Shown here: positions 21,550 through 34,724 of the stretch, piece after piece
Numbering within the stretch: position 1 is the first letter of the stretch
Layout: each line of letters opens with the position of its first letter
Assembly (NCBI GenBank): GCA_000231825.2
Contig: JH720325.1
Span: forward strand, 795,766-859,765
Direction of reading: 5' to 3'
DNA length: 64,000 nucleotides
From: Tetrahymena elliotti 4EA
Taxonomy: Eukaryota > Ciliophora > Oligohymenophorea > Hymenostomatida > Tetrahymenidae
Program-made: the position numbers and the translations under genes
The notes under the pieces: generated by a model
What the model was told of the DNA's origin: nothing
Seen by the model: the letters and a program-made list of their open reading frames with translations, nothing else
Database searches by the model: none

Positions 21550-23148
21550 ATGAAATATAACTCTCAGCTTAATGAAGACTTTTGTACTTCTCCTCATTTT
21601 TTTGTTGCTTAAGGCTTGAAAGATAGAGGTGGCAATAATTTATCAAAAATCAAAATAAATAGCTAAAAGGATTAGGAATCATATTTTTAAAAAAGAGAGA
21701 AATCATTTGTACTGGATTGCAATAATAAGCTTAAACTACCTAAAGACTATAACTCTCTTTACGATAAATATTTAGTCAATTTTCTTTGCAAAAATTCAAC
21801 TCTTACAGATTTAAAGAGGGCTGGAATAGTAAAATATTTTTATTCATTTAAAGATCTTTTAAGAAGTTAATTTTTAAAAATTTTAATGTATTCTTAGATC
21901 TGCAAATATTAGCAAGATGGAAATCACTTAATACTATTTGAGCATGGAAACATCTAACCATAATAATAAAGAAGAAATTATTTTGAGCTATAAGAAAATG
22001 TAAATGATAAATAATTAAAAATGTATTTAATTTTTTTGATTAATATAAAGGTAGAATTACTTTAAAAGAAAAAAAAGAAATAAAATTCATTACACAATTT
22101 TTCTAAGTTACCTGAAATACCAAATACCGCATAAGAATTAAAAGATTAAAATCAATTAAGTAATAGGAGTCGCAATAATAGTAATGACAAATTAGCTTAA
22201 ATAAAAGAACACAAGAATGAAAAAACAAATAATGAAAGCTACGATGAAAAATATTACAAACAAAAAGAAAATAGCAAGTAATCAATTAAGCAAAATCAAA
22301 AAAATTAGTCAGTGATAAAAATAAGTACTACTAAATAAATGCTAAATTAGATAAATGTAAATACTTACAGTAAAGATTCAACTTAATCTTCTGATTAAAA
22401 GCATCCAACTCCAAAATATGTTTCAAATTCTTATAGAAATAGAAATCAGAGCTCTCATCAAATAGGTTAAAAATAAGAAAAATATCAGTTTGATCTTAAA
22501 ATTAGTCCTATTAAAAGGAAATAAGTCAATTCTGTTTCTTAATCAAGAAACTCAACTCACCGAGCAAATAACTCAATTGAAAACTCTCCTGAATCTCATA
22601 TTTTTAATTCTTCCCAACAAAAAATAAATTCTTCATAATAGGTTTAATTGAATTCAAGCTGCTTGAATTCAAATGTCTCAGCCTAAACTAATAACAATCT
22701 TTCAGCCAAAAAAAGTAAACCAGAATTAAATCATTATCAAACTCCTAATGGAACTTTAAAATTCAAGTTATTATCTTCTCATCTAAATAATAATAAATAT
22801 TCTATGCCTCAAATAAAAACACTTGACAAATAAAAATAATAAAATACTAATAATCTTAGCATTGATAAAATTCCAAAAGAAGAAAATAGTAAACAGGCAG
22901 ATGATGATAAGAAATAAGAAGAAAATATTCAAGCAATATCAAAAGATGACTTCTTATAAATGATATAAAGATATAAACTAAAGGTTGAATAAAATTTATC
23001 AAAAAATTAAAACCAAGAAGAAGGGTGTTAAAAATGTGAAAATATATAGGATTAACAAGAATAATCTAAGTAAGATGAATAAAAATAAAAATCAGATTAA
23101 GTTAATAACTCTTATCAAGAAGAAAGAGAAGAGTTAAATTAATAATGA
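21550..23148 (+). CDS. Gln/Asn/Ser-rich low-complexity protein, 532 aa (515 if spliced)
   Basis: A frame of 533 codons including TGA. The first ~150 residues are more ordered (KDYNSLYDKYLVNFLCKNST, KRAGIVKYFYSFKDLL). A 51-nt segment at 22000-22050 has full intron character (GTAAATG...TATAAAG) and is a multiple of three, so splicing is optional for the frame; I favour splicing. The rest is low-complexity Asn, Ser, Gln and Lys with repeated short motifs. It ends in a charged coil that carries a CxxC (GCQKCEN). No domain is recognised. Low-complexity proteins of this type are abundant in ciliates. Coding status is secure from codon use and length, function is unknown. Confidence 0.82.
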
Positions 23149-24145
23149 AATTGATAATAAAAATATTAAAATTTAATGAAATTAGTTACAATTTTTAGAA
23201 AAATAAAAAAGTTACACAAAACTAAATTTCTTTCACCCCTTTATTTTCTAAATATGAAAGAAATACCTTCTATTAAATTAATAATTTAAATAAATATGAG
23301 AAGAGCGTAATATTTATTTAGTTTTTAGAATTATTTTAGTGTAAAAATCTTTTCAAAAAAATTAAAATAATTATTATCAATCAATAATTGTTTTGAATCA
23401 TATTATTTTAATTTAATAGTAAATTTTGTTTGTCTTCAAGGTGTATAAAAATCTTAAATTTTGCTAAAAATAAATATTTTAGTAATTAATAAATAAATAA
23501 TTTATTTTGTTACTATATTTCATAAAAGTCTTTTTCAACTTTAAGATTTGTTTCAATTTGAATTTTTATTTTAAAAAAGTTAAGTACGAAAGAAATTTTT
23601 TTGTAGTCTTCTATTATAACGCTTAGAGAAACAAAAAAATTAAGAAGAATTAATATTATTTAGACAGTATTTTATCAGACTGTAAATTATTTTTATTAAA
23701 TAAAAGTTAAGCGAAAAATTTATTTCTTGCTATTATTTAAAAATATCTTGAGCTAATTTTTGTAGCCTAATGTATCCTTATTTCCATATTCTAACTAATT
23801 GATTGTTAATTAATTTGAAAATAATCAAGATTTATTTTAACTATCTTTTTATCAATTAAAAAAATAAGCTAGATTTTCAACAAATTTTAAAATGAATCTA
23901 AACATTATTTTTAAATAATTAAATAAAATTTTATCACATTTAATAAAAATCTTCATTAATTCACTCATAAAAAGAAGAAAGATCAACTACTAAAAACAAT
24001 TTGTTTATATTTTAATGATTTTATATATTATAAAGCATTATGAGTCTAATTAAATTAATATCCAAAATATTTTTTTTAATCGTGAGACAGCAAAATAGAT
24101 TTTAGAATATAAAAAATTTGGCCAAAACTTCTCAATTTTTTCTTT
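23149..24145. other. AT-rich intergenic region
   Basis: About 1 kb between convergent genes. Homopolymer-rich A/T sequence with no coding frame, tRNA or repeat noticed. Confidence 0.65.
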
Positions 24146-24450
24146 TCAATAATCATCTGATGAATCATAATCATCGTAATCATCATTTTGTCACTATCAT
24201 AATGTTAATTTTAATCACTTTCACTATCATCACCATCCAGATGATTATTATCATATGATCTCGATCTAGACCTAGATCTGCTTTCTTAGTCACTATCACT
24301 ATCTGAAGTTTGAGATTTGTTATCCAAATTTACAAAGCAGTCTCTAGCAAAGTGACCCATAGTACCACATCTATAGCAACTTAAAGCTCTGTCACATTCA
24401 GTTCTTAAATGACCTAGTCTATTTCAGAAGTAACATCTTATTTCACTCAT
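24146..24450 (-). pseudogene. CCHC zinc-knuckle protein gene with in-frame TGA and frame break
   Basis: From ATG 24450 the minus strand encodes two CCHC zinc knuckles, an RS-rich segment (ESRSRSRSRSYD) and an acidic tail. The second knuckle, CYRCGTMGHFARDC, is intact. The first reads CYF-TGA-NRLGHLRTEC: the codon at 24424-24426 is TGA exactly where the second Cys of CX2CX4HX4C should be. In addition, the acidic tail DDYDDYDSSDDY and its TGA (24146-24148) are in a different frame from the RS region, with the break near 24177-24184. The intact form would be a small nucleic-acid-binding protein of the CNBP or SR-zinc-knuckle type. The two breaks can mean a pseudogene, sequence errors, or for the TGA alone a selenocysteine. 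I list it as a pseudogene without being sure. Confidence 0.55.
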
Positions 24451-24991
24451 AAGTTTCTTTTAAAATCCTTTTAGATATATATATTTATATATGCTATTTT
24501 TTTAGTTTAATTTGTTTTGCTTTTTATTGTTTATTTAAAATTTGATATTATTCAAAGATAAAATACAGATTTGATTGACTCGAATTATATTCTTAATATA
24601 TTTTATTTATTTATTTGCTTTATAAATCTGTTGCTTTCTTTTTTAAATGAAGATTAATTTTTATTAATTTATTGGTAAAATGAATGAATGGAAAGAGAAA
24701 TTTATATTATTGCAAAATAAAATAAAAATTTATGAAAATAAAAATAAATAGAAAGAGAATCAATCAATAATAAAAGATAAAGAAATTCCAACAAAAATTG
24801 TAAATAATTTAATAATAAGAGTAAAGGAAAAGAATAACAAATCAAAATAAAAAGCAAAAAAAAACAAAGTAAAAAAGAAAAAAATTATTAATAAAAAAGA
24901 GGAAAGTAAACAAAAAAAAAAACACTCACACTAAGAAGTAATACAAATATTAAATACTCACTACTCACTCATATACAACAATATCATCGAG
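24451..24991. other. AT-rich divergent intergenic region
   Basis: About 540 bases, mostly A-rich on the plus strand near 24700-24940, with no TGA-free frame of convincing codon use. Promoters of both flanking genes must lie here. Confidence 0.6.
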
Positions 24992-27770
24992 ATGAATAGC
25001 GAAAGTGAGTTGCACAAAAGCTAAATGACTAATAGCGCAAGTCCAAATGCAGATGTGCTTGACAAGAAGAAAAAAACAAAGGATAATATTATATTAGTTA
25101 ATCAAAAACCCAATGGCGGAGGTGGGGGAGCTATATCTAAACCACAAAATACGAGTGCAAGCAGTGCCGATTTTAGAGTAGTAATAGCAATTTACATTTG
25201 AGAGCACTTAAAATTTAGTTGTTTCCAAAATTTTATTGAATATTCTCTTTTTAAGTAATAGCAAAAGGAAAATATAAATAGCACAAATTAGATGATTATG
25301 GGACCTTTTGAGAAGAGTATCTTGAAGGACCACTTTTATGGGTTCCCTAACATGTAGTAAAATGCTTCATAATCCTCTTCTACATCAACTTATTAAACTG
25401 CATTAAATATTGCGCCACATATAAACGGATCAGTAAATTAGATAAATTAACTAGGTAAATTAGCACTTTAACCATTTAGATTTTTTTTTTGAGAAATGTG
25501 CACCCCTCTCCTTCATTTTTCTTTGCATATTTTTCCTCAACTGATTTTTTTTGCAGTTTGAATTTGGAAAAAAGAAGAAGGAGAGATTAATAGAAGTTTT
25601 ATAGAATAATAAAATGAAAGCAGTAAAGCAGTTTTACTGATATTTAGCTCATACAAACTAAATGAAATACTGTGATTAACAATGTTTTTTCATCAATAAT
25701 AAATAGGAAAGCTGCCTGATTATAATAAGAATACTAATTACTATTAAGAGTTTTGGAAAATGTATTATACAAACGAAGTCATCATCTCAAAGTTAAACGA
25801 ATATAAAAAGGAAATTTAGCAAATAAGGGATAAGGCAGACAAATTAGAAGTAATTTACTTGAAATTTTAACACAATAATTTCATTCAAATCATAATCCAA
25901 ATATTTTCTATCAAGTCACTTTAGCCTGCTACCTACCAATATAAAGCCAGCAATCTAATAAGTAAAAAAACAAGCAATCGTTCAAACAAATAAATCAATA
26001 AACTAACAAACAAACAAAGAAGCAAACTCAATTATTTTACAAAAGTTGCATTCCATGTATTAATAATAATTGGCTACTGACTAGCAATACTAATAGCTTG
26101 ACTGATGAGATAATTTTTTATAAAGAAGTTTGAAATTTGTGACAAAATAATAGTTTAAATATAAAGGCGATTTTTTTAAACATTACAAAAATATTATCAA
26201 ACAAAAAGTGAGCATTATTAAAAATTTTCTATCATATGCAATCTTACACAATTTCGGAAACTTATTCCTTCAATAGTTTTAGATTTCAGTTGTCCTTTAT
26301 ACATTTATAGCTATTATACTTTATATATATTTTTTGTAGAAGTACCACTAAAAGGGACTACCAATCATTAAATAAAATAATGCTTTTGATTACATTAAAA
26401 TTGATATAAACTGAAATCTAAATGAAAACTCCATTAATTTTCAATTATAAAAGCAATTTTTTTAAAACTAGCAATATACTCCAGTTTATCATAACAAAAG
26501 AAATTTTTATATAGGTTCTACTTTATTGCTTTTACATTCTTCATATAGCGGACTCTATAATTACTTTATTAAAAGATTAATCACGCGATATTAGTCCATC
26601 ATATATTAATTATTAGAATAAATTACTCTTTAAAAAAAAATATCATAGCCAAGCATTTTTAATAAAAGAATAATGAAAAGAGTTTAAATTAAAATAGATT
26701 ATTCATTTTTTTAATGCATTTTTTTTCTGTTTGAAATCCAACTTTATAATTAAAATTTAAATAGCAAATGATCACTCATTTAGATGATGGAATTTCTTAA
26801 GATCAAGACTCCAAATCCTAAACAAATACTATGCAGAAATAAAAGAAAAAAAATCGTAGATGTGCCTCAGACATTCAGAAAGACTTTTAAGTAAATATTT
26901 TAAACAATTTATATCTTTGAAGTCATCATGATTTAAAAGAAACATTATTGCTTGAAAAAAGAAAAGCTCATTTCTAATTCTAATATCAATAAAATAATTG
27001 TGATCGTTTATTTTTGGGATATGTTAACAAATTTCAAACATATAATAAGAAGAATGAATTAAAGCTAGCGTTTGGATTAAATAAAAGCAATTAATTAAAA
27101 AATATTATTAAAATCCTATATTATAATTCTTTCTTTATTTCTATGAACATTCTTCAGAATTATTAAAGAATAGAGAGATATTTATTTATCTATTTTCACA
27201 GGCAATAAAGGTTAATTAGTTAATTAGCTAGCTAATCCTATAAATAAAATAATAAATTTGATTTTTAAATTAATTAAGCATTATTTTTCTTTTCGAATTT
27301 TAATTTACTTAACCATTTTAAAAATAGTGTCCATACGATAATTGCACTAAGACTTACGGAAGTGAGGTTTCATTGAATCTTCATATTAAGATAAAGCATA
27401 ACGGTGGTAATAAAACAGAAAGAGAGAGACTAGCTGTAATATCTATATTTTATTGATTATCAAACTAATTTATTAAATTATTTTATAGAGATAAATCTTT
27501 GCTGCTAAAATAAATGGAGAGGAAATACCTGAAATGAGTCTCAATCTACCTCCAGGTTTTATGGAAGTAAATATTCATTTTTAAATATAATAAACATTAA
27601 TTTTTAAATATAAATTAACTGAAAATTAATTTAATTAAAAGGAAATCAATAGTGGAGGTGCCAATAAAAACGAGTATTATAAGAAAAATCCAAATAAAGA
27701 TAAGGATAACAAAACAAGCAATCATGATAAACAAAGTGAATCTAATTAAACCTCTAGTAATAATAAATGA
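24992..27770 (+). CDS. C2H2 zinc-finger protein, seven exons, 322 aa
   Basis: Exons 24992-25177, 25256-25454, 25707-25849, 26765-26890, 27328-27435, 27489-27566 and 27642-27770 join in phase to 323 codons including TGA. The second exon may start 6 nt later. The protein opens with a polar region containing a Gly run (NGGGGGA), then a coiled coil (ISKLNEYKKEIQQIRDKADK). One C2H2 finger follows at 219-242: C219-x4-C224-x12-H237-x4-H242 in CPYDNCTKTYG...LHIKIKH. It runs into HNGGNKTERERLA and ends in an Asn/Lys-rich tail. A single finger plus coiled coil suggests a DNA- or RNA-binding nuclear protein, possibly dimeric. The third intron is 915 nt, several times longer than its neighbours. The exon chain rests on phase and splice sites. 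Confidence 0.83.
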
Positions 27771-29966
27771 AGAACTAATTCATAATAATATATCTACACA
27801 TAGTTTGAAAAATTCAACAAATACTCATGTACTTAATCAATCAATCAACTTACCTACCTACCTAAAACTTACTTATATTCTTATAGCTTTGATTTTTCAA
27901 ATTGTTTCATAGTTTAAAAATATTATATTACCAAACCATCAATCAATTAATCTATCTATTTACTTAATAATTTAAATTTAGTTGAGATTTATTTTATAAA
28001 ATACAACGACAACAAAATAATAATAATAATAATCATCATCATCATTAATCACCACCACCACCACCATAATAATAATAAATCAATTAAATTCCTTTTTAAT
28101 ATCTACTATAATTAATTGAAAATCGCTTGCTTTGTACCTGCCAACCAACCAACCATCCATCCATATCTATCTATTTTAATACCTAAAATATATCAATCAA
28201 TTAATGTGAAAGCAAAATTTAAGCAAATATACTTTCTATATTCTTACTGTTGTTTCTAATAAATAATCTTTAACAAAAAGAGCTAAATTTATTATACTAG
28301 TTGAAAGTAATTTGAAAAGTATAATAAGTAAAATTAAGTTAAAAATAAATGAATGTTAAGAACCTTTTTAATTAAAAAGACACTTCTTATGTACTAATTA
28401 TTAACTTGGTCTTTCATAACCTAATCAAAATTCAGCAATGAAGTAAATAAAATATATTGAAATCTTATTTACTCTTTCAAAGTAATAAAAATATGAGCAA
28501 ACTGGATGAAATAACAAACGCTTAAGTTTGAATGCTTAAATTGCTTAACATTATTTTATATTTTATGAAATCTCAAGTAATCTATAAATAATTAAGATCT
28601 TAATCTTTATATTAATTGTCTATTGCTACATTCTTAAAAATAATTTATTGACTGCTGATGAAATTTAAATGATTATCAATCAAATAACTCTATAAAAAAT
28701 TTAAATAATTTAATCATGAAACAAATATGAAAAACAAAGAAACAACTAAAAAGAAATTATAAAAATAAATAAAGAAATAAGTAGAAATAATTAGAATACT
28801 ATCTTACTATATAACTAAATTAAACAAAATTTACCTATAAAGAAATGAAAATAAGAATAAAAAGATATCAATTAAGACATATATCTATCTATTAATCAAA
28901 AAATCATCAATTTCTGTACTTACTTACTTACCTACCTTTAAATAAGCCATATAAAATATATGTAAAACTTATATTGGAATATTATCTTGATAACAATCAC
29001 TATGATATCACACCTAAGAATGGATAATGTAAATTCATCAATTTTACATTATGAATTAAATATTATTTGTTTTTGGTGTTTTTCCCTTTTTATTCTGTTT
29101 TCATGTAAGGACACTTTTAATTTGATTATATCATCATATACTTATTTATTAAATTTTTTTCATTTGAATTTGAATGTGATTTTTCTTTCTTTCTTAGATA
29201 AATAAATAAATTTTAGAAAAAAACTTTTTTATTCAAAAAAATCAATCAAGAAAGTTTGAAATTATTTATAAAAATTAATTTCAAAAAAAAAGAAAATAAA
29301 AAGAAACTAAACAAATCAAATTTTAAATAAAAAGTCTTCTCAAGTTTTTTATAACCTTAAAAAAACCTATTTCATGCTATCGAATCCCCTAATCATTTTG
29401 ACAAAACCCAAAAAGAAGACATAATACATTTAAAATTTAAAACATATTTCTTATCCAAGTGATAAAGGAGGCATTTTCAAAAAACATACAATCTTTTCTC
29501 CCATCAATCTAATATTTATTATATAATTAGTATTTTTTTAAATCATATTCACAAAGGAATTGAGACAAGACTGAGAAAAAGCAGAAGAATGAGCGGTTAA
29601 TCATGCAGCTTGAGAATCTAGACAGGATTTAAGATGATACTTAACAACTAAATTAGAAAAGAAAAAAGAATACAAAAAATTAAATAAATGAAAAATTTAA
29701 AAAATAAATAAAATTAAATCAAATAAATGATAAAAATGAAATTAATAAAAGAAATAAATATTTAAATAAATAATAAAGATAAAAAATATTAAAGAATAAA
29801 GATAAACAAATATTATTACATAATTAAAATAAACTTTCAAACACTTCTCTAAATAAATTTTTGAAAAATTAAACAAAAATTATTATTTTGAAATTTTGTA
29901 ATATCTAATTATTTTAATTACAAGAATTAACACAAAAATTCTATTAAGAAATAAATAACAAAATAA
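27771..29966. other. Long AT-rich intergenic region with tetranucleotide runs
   Basis: About 2.2 kb without a convincing coding frame or RNA gene. It is notable for stretches with 3- or 4-base periodicity, such as CAATCAATCAA, CCAACCAACCAACC and TACTTACTTACC. These are common in ciliate flanks and untranslated regions. Confidence 0.7.
28016..28078. repeat. Trinucleotide microsatellite cluster
   Basis: Adjacent runs of AAT, ATC, ACC and again AAT triplets (AATAATAATAATAATCATC..., then CACCACCACCACCACC). A second four-base patch (CCAACCAACCAACCATCCAT) follows near 28140-28165. Confidence 0.85.
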
Positions 29967-30419
29967 ATGGATTAAGTTCTTTCTAAGGGTGAAGATTTAT
30001 TTAAATATATCCCTCAATTTCATCTTGATGAAAACGGAAGATTTAAATATATTCTAATCTAGTTAAAATTCAAAGATTAAGAGCTCTATTTCGTCAGAGG
30101 AGAAAAGAAATATGGCTTTCATATGGAAAATTTTGAAAAGTTTGTCCTTGATTTGAGAAACTGCGGTCTTAAATTTGATGAATTTGAATATGAAGATGAT
30201 AGTAACAACATTACTTGTAAAGTTTAAAATATTCCTTTTCAACTAATCTGTGTTGGAGGAGGAAGAGTTGAAATTAGCTAGGAGAAAAAAAGTCTATTTA
30301 TTTTTGGATATTCATAAAGTTTTGGAAGAGCCGATCACACTATCGCTTTAGAAATATCTAAACAATATCTTCCAAATTTTCCATAAGAAAATTTCACTTG
30401 GAGTAATGAAGGCTATTGA
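29967..30419 (+). CDS. PHPT1: Phosphohistidine phosphatase, PHPT1/Janus family, 150 aa
   Basis: Single exon of 151 codons including TGA. It aligns in order with the 14-kDa phosphohistidine phosphatase family. NGRFKYILIQLKF near the N-terminus is followed by the catalytic segment YGFHMENFEKFV. H52 matches the active-site His (H53 in human). Next come CVGGGRVEI and then IFGYSQSFGRADH, and the very conserved C-terminal end FTWSNEGY. The enzyme removes phosphate from phosphohistidine in target proteins in the cytosol. Compared with animal PHPT1 (about 125 residues) it is longer in the region between the catalytic His and the GGGR motif. The gene stands alone with long flanks on both sides. Assignment is very secure. 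Confidence 0.94.
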
Positions 30420-31144
30420 ATCAAAAATAAAATTCATTTTACTAAAATGTATTTTTTTAGTTAGTAAAAAAACCTTTACTTTTTTTAAATTCATTTTGTA
30501 TATTTTTTTAATAAAATTTGATAAACAAAAGCATTTTTATTAATTGATATTCTTCATTACTAAAACCAACTAAAAAGCAAAAAGATATCTCTCTCTTATC
30601 TAAAAATCAAAATATTTCACTATATAGGATGGGTGATAGATGCTATTGCTTTACAAATATTTTTTATTTTTTTAAAAAAAGAGAAATATTTAAAAGCCAA
30701 AATACATTAAATAAGATATTATAAAAATATTTCTCAAAATACAACATGAGTATCATCTTTAATCCTGCATTTGTATATTTAAATTTTATATCTTTTTATG
30801 TTTACATTTATTATTTTTAATCACTTACTATCTTTACATTTTTGTTACTAATTTTAGAATGTTTAATTGTATTAAAAGCAAAATGAGATAAAAAATGTTT
30901 AATTATTATTTGCTACAAAGTACTTAAAAAATCTTTTATTTATCTAACTTTAATGAATTAATTGATAGGATGTAAAAAATATAATTTATTTTAAAAATAT
31001 AGATTTATAAATGAATATTTTTTGAATATTATTTTAACTAAAAATAATTATTTATTCAATTAATTATAAATTATTTTAAGATAGGTTTAAGTTATTCTTT
31101 AAAAATTTATCAGTAATAATTTTTAGATGCGTTTGTATTTCTTC
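30420..31144. other. AT-rich intergenic region
   Basis: About 725 bases between convergent genes. No coding frame or structured RNA noticed. Confidence 0.65.
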
Positions 31145-32839
31145 TCAGACCTTTATTTCATTTTCTATATTTTATATTTTTTCAACTATTAATAGAGAGC
31201 TTTCACTTATTTATTCATCTTAAGAGGAAATACAATTTTATACAACTTCAAAAATATTATTTTGATATATCTGGGCTATCAAATATTTTGGTAGTTAATC
31301 TTCAAATCCAACCTCAGAGTATTAAAGCAACAAAAGAAGACTCCATATAATTGGTCTTTAAACTTCTAATCCATGGTAGAAATTATTAAAAGCTTATCTA
31401 AATATTTGAAAAATTGCAGAATCGTTAATAAAAACAAAGACATCACTTATTAATTCAATTTTAAGCAGTATGTTTCTGATTAAATAGAGGATTTCTAAAG
31501 CTATTCCAAGATTACATCTTTACACATTTCTCATTAATGAAGTTAATATCTTTTTATTAGAAGAAATAGATTGAGCAAAGTCTACTGAATCTGCTACTAA
31601 ATTTGATAGGATATAATATGATTTCTCAGAGATATAATTATCGATTGAGTTACAAAGGATGGCCAAATTTTTAATTAAGTCATATTCTAAATAAATATTT
31701 ACAGCTTTGAATTCTTTTTCAAAAACTTCATTTAGCACTTCTAAGACTCTTTAAATTACATTTTTATTTTTCTTTTTGTAGATTCTAATAAGCTTTTGTA
31801 ATTTTATTATGAATTAAGAATCTTAAGCCACTTCTTTCAAGAATAAACCTAAAATAGAATACTCACATAGATTATTACATGCTACACATATTAATTCAGC
31901 TTCACTTTAACTTTTTTCAGTGCTTGGAAGCCATTCAAAAAGAAGTTAAATACAATCTCTCTATCTTTATTCATTTTATTCATCTATAAAATACTGTCCA
32001 ATAAGCTTCAATAAGATGAACTAAATCTAAAAAGAAGATTACTTATTTAGCAAAATAATCCTAAAATAAAAGAACAAATTAGATTCAATAATGTATTTAA
32101 TTTGACCTGGAAATGCATAAACACAGTTGCACAAAATACTTGTTCCAGTTTAAACTATCTAGATATTTTGATGAGAAAGAAAGTTCTCAAACAATTCAAT
32201 TTACCCTTCATCCTTTTAAATTACATCGAATTAATTAAAAAATACTCAACAAATAATAAGTAGAATTAAAAATTATAATAAAAATAAAATTACAATAATA
32301 GAAAAAGGGAGCTCTTAAGTTGTAGAAAAATAAAACAAAATATGGCTCAAGTTGAGTTGAATGTTTTGAATATCATTAACCTATTCAAATTGCTAACTAG
32401 AAAAACTAAATTTTTTAAACAGTTTAATAATTTATACTACATTTTTGCTTGTGCATTTTGTGGTATATTTTTTTATCTTTTTAAGTATTTGCTTTATCTC
32501 AATTACTTGCAGAAGAATATCTGAATAATAACTTCTTGACTCACAATCTTCTTAAAGTTAATCAAATTTTCTTTATATATAACAGTAATCCTCATCCTCT
32601 GCATTTTAGATTTACTCTTCTAATCTAATATCATGTACTTATTCATTTAATTATTATTTAAAATCTTGAGAGGATACCTTATTATAGTTTAAGGGTTCAT
32701 TTTCTTCAAGACAGCTCAATATTTTTTATCTACTTCTTTCAAGCAAGTTATTCCTCTTCCTCTTTCGTATTTCTACATTAAATTGTTCTTTTTTAAAATT
32801 AAAAACTTCCTTTAATTCAATTTCTTCAAAAATATTCAT
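31145..32839 (-). CDS. Importin-alpha-like protein with IBB domain, 537 aa
   Basis: Two exons (32839-32294, 32212-31145) around an 81-nt intron, in phase. Residues ~14-45 form an importin-beta-binding segment (VEIRKRKRNNLLERSRQK), the hallmark of importin-alpha adaptors. After an acidic linker, armadillo-type helices follow through the rest of the protein. Examples are ELPFSIIDEGQIELFENFLS, TGTSILCNCVYAFPGQ, and LIRNILLKIELISDVF. The usual Trp/Asn NLS-binding ladder (WALSNL-type motifs) is not obvious, so cargo binding may be divergent. The protein would carry nuclear proteins through the pore with importin-beta; ciliates have several such paralogs with nucleus-specific roles. Length agrees with the family (about 530). 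The start lies upstream of the IBB with no better alternative. Confidence 0.85.
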
Positions 32840-34724
32840 ATTGATTTTTTGAAAAATAAATTTTTTTTTTCAATTTCTTTTATTTATATAGATATCAAAA
32901 ATTTTTGATCAATCTTAATTTAAAAATAGTAATTGTACCTAAAGATTAACAAAATATACTAAAGCTTTAGCTAAACTAAAATTCTATTTAGCTTGATATT
33001 TAATTTATGTAATATAATAAATAAATACACCATAAGAGATGATATTTCTGATATGATTGAATTCTAAATATTTTTATTTTTTTTAAAATACATTTATTTT
33101 ATTGAAAGAAATTTTTCATGAAATTGTAAACTAACAAAAATTCTAGTCTATTTATTTTAATAATAAATTAATCTAATTAATAGTGTTTTTATTCAAAATT
33201 GATATTAGAACTAATACTTTAAAAATATTATCAGAAATAAATAAAATATTAATCTAAATAATCTATTTTTTTTTTTGAGGTTTTTAAAAGTGTTTAATTT
33301 ATTAATTTTTTTAAATTGTTTTTCTTCTTATGAGAAATATTCAGTTAGTAGCAAATTTATGAACAAAATAAAAGCTTTAAAAGTAGTTTTAGCAAATTGA
33401 AAGTGTATTATTTGGTGTAAAAATTAGCAAATTTAAAAACAAGTGATTCTAATCTCACCAAATTGTTAATGAATAGAAATCAAATTTGTTCTATAAAGAT
33501 AATTATTATTAATATAGAAATTTAGAACTTGATAGTTTTCTATTTAAAATTTTTCTATGTCTGCAAAAAAAGTAATTAAATATAATATCGTGATTTTTAG
33601 AGACTCTTACACTTCAAAATATTCTTTATAAAATATGATATATAGTAAATTGATCTGATATTTCTAAATTTTAGTTTTAATTATCTTAATCTTCGATAAT
33701 TATCATAAAATTTTACATTTTTTTTCCATTTGTGAATTTTATAATTTACTAATTATTTTGACTCTTTAGAAGAGCTTGATTTATTTACTTTATTTATTGT
33801 TACTTTGATTAAATATAAAAATAATTCAATTTGTAGTATGTGATTTATGAGTTAAATATATTTAAGATAAAATATACCAATTAAGAAAATAATAAAAGTT
33901 GGCAAAACTCAAAGTTTCTATTCTAAAAACAATGATAAAAAATTGATAAATACTCATGACTACTTTGAATGAATTTATTTTAGACCAGTGATATATACAT
34001 TGATTTCAAAACAGATAACTAACATTATATCTTGTTTGGTTGTTTGGTTCTAAATTTATATTGTTAATATGTTAATCTTTTGTAACAATTTAAGAGCTAA
34101 ATTTAATATTGGAAATAATAGTTAGTAAATTTGAATATTTAGGATAGACATAAATAAAAATTGAAGATTTAATAAATTTGACTGTATATTTTATGATTAT
34201 CTATAACAATTATTCTTTGCATTGAGTCTTCAAATTTTTTGACTTTATTTAAAATTAGTTGTTAAGGTTAAAACTCATTTAAAAAAAATGAATGAATTGT
34301 AAAAAAAAAAAGAAATTTGTGATATTGTTACACTGATAAGATTAAAAAATTTAGAGGATTTTAATAAAAGAATAACTTTTAAAATTAATAAAGGAAAATA
34401 AATGGAAATTTGTTGATAATTGATACTGACAAATCAAGATAGAGAAAATTTAAACCACAATTTGAGAGTTAATTGGTAGAAAAACAATAAAAAAAAATAT
34501 TTGGAAACAAAAAACAAATAGAGGTATTCTTTCATTCTTTCAGTTTTCACCAATCAATAACTCTGTGCTTTTTTTAGTTTAAATAAAAGTAATCTGTAAA
34601 AGAATGGTATAGAGGAAATTTTGTTTTTATAAAATACAAAATTTAGATCAAAAAATTTTTAATAATCTTTCAATAAAATTATTAATAAAATAAAAAATTA
34701 TCTCAAGTAATCTTTCTAGTCTTG
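32840..34724. other. Long AT-rich divergent intergenic region
   Basis: About 1.9 kb between head-to-head genes. No frame with coding-like composition, no RNA gene, no repeat noticed beyond A/T runs. Confidence 0.65.

Noticed and set aside
26341..26410. Extra exon in the C2H2 gene
   Set aside because: No GT donor follows before a TGA, while direct splicing of 25849 to 26765 is in phase and gives a continuous coiled coil.
32342..32524. Hydrophobic plus-strand frame of 60 codons
   Set aside because: Antisense shadow of exon 1 of the importin-alpha-like gene, which carries an IBB motif and joins in phase to the armadillo exon.
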